This document shows positions 6,074 through 9,776 of a stretch of DNA of 9,776 nucleotides, piece by piece. Location of the stretch: the NCBI GenBank assembly GCA_938045195.1, contig CALINC010000073.1:1-9776 (forward strand), written 5' to 3'. The DNA is from an uncultured Treponema sp. GTDB taxonomy: Bacteria; Spirochaetota; Spirochaetia; Treponematales; Treponemataceae. The first letter of the stretch is position 1, and each line of letters opens with the position of its first letter. Made by a program: the position numbers and the translations under genes. The notes beneath the pieces were generated by a model. That model had not been told where the DNA came from. It searched no databases and saw only the letters and a program-made list of their open reading frames with translations.

Positions 6074-6235
6074 TTAAATCAACAACCCCGACGCAAGCGT
6101 CGGGGTACAATGCGAAACATTGAGCATTGTATGTTCTTATAAGGTGGTTGCAGTCGGGCTTTAATACCCTTTGTTACGACGCAGAGCATCGGGGTATTAA
6201 ACCCTCCGCACGAATAACATAAGCGGGGTGTTTTT
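6074..6235 (+). promoter_or_regulatory. Long structured leader of pgi with three successive hairpins
   Basis: Three inverted repeats follow the promoter: CCCCGACG-CAAG-CGTCGGGG (6086-6105), TACAATGC/GCATTGTA (6106-6113 with 6124-6131) directly abutting it, and a 13-bp stem with one bulged C (GGG-c-TTTAATACCC 6156-6169 with 6192-6204). None is followed by a T-run, so they are not standard terminators of the preceding gene. The ribosome binding sequence before pgi is GGGGTG (6225-6230). The leader could be a cis-regulatory RNA or a landing site for palindromic repeats; no known riboswitch class was recognised. Confidence 0.5.
6086..6105 (+). repeat. REP-like palindrome, related copy at 6178-6197
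   Basis: The 8-bp GC-rich palindrome resembles, in its right half and loop, the sequence at 6178-6197: CGACGCAAGCGTCGGGGTA against CGACGCAGAGCATCGGGGTA. The second copy has lost self-complementarity, but its GGGGTATTAAACCC end takes part in the third leader hairpin. Two diverged copies within 110 bp suggest a small dispersed palindromic element. Confidence 0.5.
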
Positions 6236-7813
6236 ATGGAATGGAAGAATTTAGATACGTGTCATAGTTTTGCAACATTACAAAAGGCTCAAAAAATAAA
6301 TCTTGCCGAAGAGTTTGCTTCCGAAGATATTGCTTCCCGAATAAAAGCATATTCGACTGCTGCGGGCGGCGGTTTGACGTTTAATTATTCTGCAAAACCG
6401 GTTACCGAAAAAATTATCGCTGCACTCCAAAATCTTGCGGACGAACAAAAAGTAATTGAAAAATATAAATTGCTTTTGAACGGCGAATTTATCAACACCG
6501 GCGAAAACAGAATGGTGCTGCATCATTTAACACGCGGGCAGTTGGGCAATGCCGTTATTTTTAACGGAACGGATATGCGGCGGTTTTATTTAACTCAATT
6601 ACAAAAAATTAAAGAATTTTCTTCCGCCGTTCATACAGGCACCGTAAAAACAAAAAGCGGAAAGAGGTTTACCGATGTAGTGCAAATCGGAATCGGCGGC
6701 TCGGATTTGGGACCGCGGGCCGCATACCTTGCACTAAAAAATTGGGCTGAAAAAAACGGCAGGGCAAAAATGACGGCACACTTTATTTCCAATGTAGACC
6801 CCGATGACTGTACCGCTGTTCTTCAAAGTATAAACTTGGAAACTTCGCTTTTTATTCTTGTTTCAAAAAGCGGTACTACGCAGGAAACTCTTGCCAATGA
6901 ACGCTTTGTAAAATCAGCCTTGCAAAAAAACGGTCTTGATGCCTCAACGCAAATGCTTGCAGTTACAAGCGAAACCAGCCCGCTCGCAAATAATCCTGAG
7001 TATCTCGCATCTTTTTATATGGACGATTTTATCGGTGGAAGATATTCTTCAACTTCGGTATGCGGAGCGGCGGTGCTTGCACTTGCATTCGGTATGGATT
7101 CCGTCGAAGAATTTTTAAGCGGAGCTGCTGAAGCCGATATGCTTTCGCTTCAGCCGGACATAAAAAAGAATGCTGCCCTTTTAGATGCAATGATTGGAAT
7201 TTACGAGCGGAATGTTTTAGGCTATTCAGCGTCGGCAGTTTTACCGTACAGTCAAGCCCTCTCACGGTTTCCGGCTCACTTGCAGCAGCTTGATATGGAA
7301 TCAAACGGTAAAACAGTGAACCGTTTGGGCGAGCCTATCAGCTATAAAACGGGGCAGGTTATTTTCGGCGAACCGGGAACAAACGGACAGCACTCATTTT
7401 ACCAGCTTTTACATCAAGGCAGCGATATAATTCCGCTTCAATTTATCGGCTTTACGGAATCGCAGTTTGGAGAAGATGTAGAAAGTGAAGGCTCAACAAA
7501 CAGCCGAAAATTAACGGCAAATTTAATCGCACAAATTACCGCTTTTGCCGCAGGAAAATCCGACGAAAATAAAAATAAAAATTTTACCGGCTGCCGCCCT
7601 GCAAGTTTACTTTATGGAAAATCACTGACACCAAAAAGCTACGGAGCTTTGCTTTCGCATTTTGAAAATAAGGTTATGTTTCAAGGGTTTATATGGAATT
7701 TAAACAGCTTTGACCAAGAGGGCGTACAGTTGGGAAAAACGCTTGCAAAAAAAGTTCTTTCCGGAGATATGCCGCCGGCACTCAAAGCCTTTTCGGAAAT
7801 TGTATGCGGATAG
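6236..7813 (+). CDS. pgi: Glucose-6-phosphate isomerase
   Basis: This 525-residue protein interconverts glucose-6-phosphate and fructose-6-phosphate in the cytoplasm. Its features are IGIGGSDLGPRAAYLAL (151-167), the phosphate-binding SKSGTTQET (210-218), the GGRYSSTS segment with R270, QLDMESNGK (351-359) with catalytic E355, GEPGTNGQHSF (378-388) with H386, and the C-terminal GVQLGKTLA with K501. All expected catalytic residues are present and the length suits the family. The ATG follows a GGGGTG ribosome binding sequence with 5 nt between. Its last codons overlap the start of engB by 10 nt, so translation is probably coupled. It gives an entry to glycolysis parallel to the KDG branch encoded just upstream. 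Confidence 0.97.
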   Translation: MEWKNLDTCHSFATLQKAQKINLAEEFASEDIASRIKAYSTAAGGGLTFNYSAKPVTEKIIAALQNLADEQKVIEKYKLLLNGEFINTGENRMVLHHLTRGQLGNAVIFNGTDMRRFYLTQLQKIKEFSSAVHTGTVKTKSGKRFTDVVQIGIGGSDLGPRAAYLALKNWAEKNGRAKMTAHFISNVDPDDCTAVLQSINLETSLFILVSKSGTTQETLANERFVKSALQKNGLDASTQMLAVTSETSPLANNPEYLASFYMDDFIGGRYSSTSVCGAAVLALAFGMDSVEEFLSGAAEADMLSLQPDIKKNAALLDAMIGIYERNVLGYSASAVLPYSQALSRFPAHLQQLDMESNGKTVNRLGEPISYKTGQVIFGEPGTNGQHSFYQLLHQGSDIIPLQFIGFTESQFGEDVESEGSTNSRKLTANLIAQITAFAAGKSDENKNKNFTGCRPASLLYGKSLTPKSYGALLSHFENKVMFQGFIWNLNSFDQEGVQLGKTLAKKVLSGDMPPALKAFSEIVCG

Positions 7814-8433
7814 TCAATGCTGAATTTATAAAAGGCGCGGTAAAGGCAGAACAGTTTCCGGTTCTCGGTGTTCCTGAGTTTGCTTTTTTCGGCCGCTCTA
7901 ATGCAGGTAAGTCGAGCCTTATCAATATGCTTGTCAATAGAAAAAATCTCGTCAAAACGGGTTCGCGTCCCGGTATGACCCGCGAAGTAAATTTCTTTGT
8001 TGTAAATAAACCGGCAGGTTTTAAAATCGGACAAGCACTGCCTAAAAGCGGTACAGAAATTTTCGCTCTTACGGATTTACCCGGCTACGGTTATGCAAAA
8101 CTTCCGGGCGGGATGACATTGCAAATAGATAAAATGCTGTATGAGTACTGCACAAATAGACCGCTCTTAAAAGCAATTTTTTTTTTAATGGATGTCCGCC
8201 GCGAGCCGACAGAGATTGAATTAAACAGTATAGCTTTTTTCCGCAAGCTTAATATTGAAGTTGTTCTTGTCGGAACAAAAGCGGATAAAATCGGCAAAAA
8301 CGATCAAGTGAAAGTGAAAAAAGAGTGGGCGCAATTTTTTAATTTTGATGAGAGTATGATTATGCTTACTTCTACGCTTAAAAAAAGCGGAAAAGAACCG
8401 ATTTTGGATTTTATAAAAAGCAGATGTGTTTAA
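7804..8433 (+). CDS. engB: Ribosome biogenesis GTPase EngB (YihA/YsxC)
   Basis: A 209-residue TRAFAC GTPase required for large ribosomal subunit assembly. The G motifs appear in order: G1 GRSNAGKSS (30-38), G2 around SRPGMTRE (54-61), G3 DLPGYGYAKLP (91-101), G4 GTKADK (157-162) and G5-like STLKKSG (190-196, often SALKKTG in relatives). FPVLGVPEFAFFGRSNAGKS is the usual N-terminal context. The stretch between G2 and G3 (about 66-88) is some 20 residues longer than in E. coli YihA and may be an extra loop. The ATG lies inside the end of pgi in another frame; no strong ribosome binding site of its own was seen, consistent with translational coupling. The GNAT gene follows after 14 nt. Confidence 0.96.
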   Translation: MRIVNAEFIKGAVKAEQFPVLGVPEFAFFGRSNAGKSSLINMLVNRKNLVKTGSRPGMTREVNFFVVNKPAGFKIGQALPKSGTEIFALTDLPGYGYAKLPGGMTLQIDKMLYEYCTNRPLLKAIFFLMDVRREPTEIELNSIAFFRKLNIEVVLVGTKADKIGKNDQVKVKKEWAQFFNFDESMIMLTSTLKKSGKEPILDFIKSRCV

Positions 8434-8447
8434 TGAGGGATATTCTT

Positions 8448-8954
8448 ATGAACAAAATACGAAAAGCAAATCGGGATGATGCTGAGGCAATATTAAAAGT
8501 ATATAATGACGGGAATAAAATATACGGGTATCCTGATCAAGATATATTAGATACCTTTATGGAAATGATAACCGAAAATCAAACCTTTGTTTTAAGTGAC
8601 AAAAAAAATATTATAGGATTTTGTTCATACATAATTAAAAATTCTCATGCATTTATTTCGGCACTATATATAAAACGGGATAAACAAAGAAGCGGATTAG
8701 GCTCCGAGCTGCTTACCTATATTGAGCAAATAATTTTAACAAAAGATAAATGTTCTTACATTATATTAAAAGCATTAAAACCATCAAATTGTGTTATCGA
8801 ATTTTATCTCCGCAATGGATATACATTATTTTGTGAAGACAACATAGCGGATGAAGTCCTTAATACGTATCTTCCGCTAAAAAATTGGGATGTCTTATTG
8901 TTTAAGCATTACAATATTTCCGAGAATGCTTCAATTCCTGTAGAAACTTGCTGA
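8448..8954 (+). CDS. GNAT-family N-acetyltransferase
   Basis: The 168-residue protein has a GNAT fold: an N-terminal IRKANRDDAEAILKVYN segment (4-20), beta strands around 46-63, motif A SALYIKRDKQRSGLGSELL (71-89) with the acetyl-CoA binding Q-R-S-G-L-G loop (80-85), and a motif B helix ending NCVIEFYLRNGY (114-125). The substrate cannot be told from sequence. ATG at 8448 is chosen because GAGGGA (8435-8440) lies 7 nt upstream; an in-frame ATG at 8424 inside engB would add eight residues but lacks a ribosome binding site. It is probably the last gene of the pgi-engB unit. Its codons look more AT-rich than those of pgi, so it may be a later addition. Confidence 0.88.
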   Translation: MNKIRKANRDDAEAILKVYNDGNKIYGYPDQDILDTFMEMITENQTFVLSDKKNIIGFCSYIIKNSHAFISALYIKRDKQRSGLGSELLTYIEQIILTKDKCSYIILKALKPSNCVIEFYLRNGYTLFCEDNIADEVLNTYLPLKNWDVLLFKHYNISENASIPVETC

Positions 8955-9404
8955 ATGCCGTTTATTGAATAAACGGATTCGATATACATATTTTTCTTTT
9001 TCGGAAGATAAATTAATGACGCAATTACTCATAACGAAATCAATAGCGGTTTTCGGGAGAGAAATATGTTCTATATTTACCATAAAGAAAGGTGCAGTTT
9101 GTATAGTTATTTTTCGGCGCAATTTCGGCAGCTTTTGTACCATTGTCCGCGAAGAATCTATACCGAAAACTTTGCCGTCTATACCGACGGTTTTAAAAGC
9201 GATAAAACAATCAAGCCTTCTGCCGGAACCTAAATCCAAAACGGTTTCTCCCTAAAAGGGTTTAGATAATTCTTGCGGATTACCGCAGCCTAAACCTAAA
9301 TCCGCTTCAGTCGGAACGGTTTTTAAATTTTCTCTTGTATAACCGATTGATTGCGTGATTTTATCGGCATTCTCCTTTACGGTTATCTCTTCATTTGCGG
9401 AGCT
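8950..9404 (-). pseudogene. arsM: Decayed arsenite methyltransferase (ArsM-like) remnant
   Basis: In one minus-strand frame, 9395 to 9255 encodes ADKITQSIGYTRENL and then LGLGCGNPQELSKPF, followed by a TAG (9252-9254). The same frame continues with GETVLDLGSG, LDCFIAFKTVG, GKVFGIDSS, IEHISLP and MSNCVINLSSEKEK. These are the successive motifs of ArsM-type SAM-dependent methyltransferases: the LGLGCGNP motif, the SAM-binding DLGSG, and the SNCVINL motif. The N-terminal start region carries further in-frame stops (TAA at 9405-9407 and 9417-9419). Homology ends near 8980, so over half of a family-length protein (about 250-280 residues) is missing. No functional product is expected. The frame is otherwise still open, which suggests fairly recent decay. 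Confidence 0.8.
8958..8976 (+). terminator. Hairpin after the GNAT gene, possible terminator
   Basis: CCGTTTA (8958-8964) pairs with TAAACGG (8970-8976) around a 5-nt loop, beginning 3 nt after the GNAT stop. A T-run is not immediate (ATATTTTTC begins about 12 nt later), so termination is possible but not certain. It also marks the point where the minus-strand methyltransferase remnant loses recognisable homology. Confidence 0.4.
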
Positions 9405-9560
9405 TTATAACACTTTTTACATTATATCACTATAGTGTTTTTTTGTTACATACTATGTTACTATTTAACAGATATGGAAAAGTGCTTTTACAATTCGGTA
9501 TTGAAACGGGGAGACATTTATATTATCCTGAGATATAAATTGTAAGAGGTATGTACTCAG
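9405..9560. other. AT-rich intergenic region before the AAA-ATPase-like gene
   Basis: No gene was seen. It contains a 10-bp perfect palindrome CACTATAGTG (9428-9437) followed by a T-run, and a 7-bp inverted repeat ATTTATA/TATAAAT (9516-9522 with 9534-9540). CTTTTACAATTCGGTATTG (9485-9503) resembles a stretch at 2941-2961 in the other large intergenic region. Confidence 0.35.
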
Positions 9561-9589
9561 TTGACACAACACCCCCTGCATGCTACAAT
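9561..9589 (+). promoter_or_regulatory. Promoter placed directly before an ATG
   Basis: TTGACA (9561-9566), 17 nt and TACAAT (9584-9589) form a near-consensus promoter. The expected start at about 9595-9597 coincides with the ATG at 9596-9598, so the mRNA would be leaderless or nearly so. Confidence 0.65.
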
Positions 9590-9595
9590 ATACGT

Positions 9596-9776
9596 ATGAT
9601 AGACTTATTATCTACCCGGAAATTGCCGATAGGTGTTCAGAGTTTTGAAGTTTTGCGAAATGACAACTATATTTATATTGACAAAACTGAATTTATTCCA
9701 CAATTGACTTTAACAAATCGTGTTTATTTTTTAAGCCGTCCGCGCCGATTTGGAAAGAGCCTTTTTCTTTCAACGT
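9596..9776 (+). CDS. AAA-ATPase-like / PD-(D/E)XK nuclease family protein (5' part, runs off the edge)
   Basis: The 60 visible residues begin RKLPIGVQSFEVLRNDNYIYIDKT and continue to VYFLSRPRRFGKSLFLST, the N-terminal signature of the AAA-ATPase-like family (PF09820 type, former DUF1703), usually about 500-600 residues with a C-terminal PD-(D/E)XK nuclease-like domain. The RPRRFGKS segment takes the place of a Walker A motif. These genes occur in many copies in Treponema, Bacteroidetes and fusobacteria; their cellular role is unclear, with mobile-element or defence links proposed. ATG 9596 is chosen because it fits the family N-terminus. An in-frame ATG at 9551 adds 15 residues, but its purine-rich AGAGG is only 1 nt away and the promoter lies inside that extension. 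Confidence 0.85.
   Translation, partial: MIDLLSTRKLPIGVQSFEVLRNDNYIYIDKTEFIPQLTLTNRVYFLSRPRRFGKSLFLST

Noticed and set aside
6086..6105. Rho-independent terminator of the aldolase-kinase gene
   Set aside because: The stem is GC-rich, but no T-run follows and the pgi promoter lies upstream of it, so it belongs to the pgi leader.
8965..9255. A 96-codon plus-strand frame opposite the arsM remnant
   Set aside because: The minus strand has clear methyltransferase motifs in one frame; the plus-strand frame has no recognisable domain or ribosome binding site.

Overview
The window looks like a piece of a low-GC spirochete chromosome, most likely Treponema of the oral T. denticola type. The strongest pointer is a P83/100-family protein, a family known from Borrelia and Treponema. 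The AT-rich intergenic DNA and the spirochete-like housekeeping genes agree. This is inference from protein features, not from a search.

Layout, left to right. Positions 1-92 hold the first codons and promoter of a leftward gene that leaves the window. A hemolysin III/PAQR-type membrane protein follows (280-939, +). A tRNA-Ile(CAU) gene with a consensus promoter (970-1043, -) and the P83/100 gene (1173-2795, -) are separated by a terminator hairpin. A 570-bp intergenic stretch with several inverted repeats ends in a promoter and a structured leader for nrdB (class I ribonucleotide reductase small subunit). That gene is cut off after 108 codons at the exact start of three tandem ~162-bp hairpin-rich repeats (3692-4166). 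Directly after the repeats comes an aldolase-kinase fusion (4181-5989, +) predicted to run two successive steps of the 2-keto-3-deoxygluconate branch. Next is a promoter, a ~160-nt leader with three hairpins, and an apparent operon: pgi (6236-7813), engB (7804-8433) and a GNAT acetyltransferase (8448-8954). Past it lie a decayed arsM-like methyltransferase on the minus strand (about 8950-9404) and the start of an AAA-ATPase-like/PD-(D/E)XK family gene whose promoter would give an almost leaderless mRNA (9596 to the right edge).

Central metabolism (KDG kinase/KDPG aldolase, glucose-6-phosphate isomerase) sits next to ribosome assembly (EngB). The accessory signal is in the repeats, leaders and broken genes. 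The most interesting region is 3272-4181: promoter, switch-like hairpin, truncated nrdB, and a structured repeat array whose copies differ in ways that keep the predicted RNA stems.
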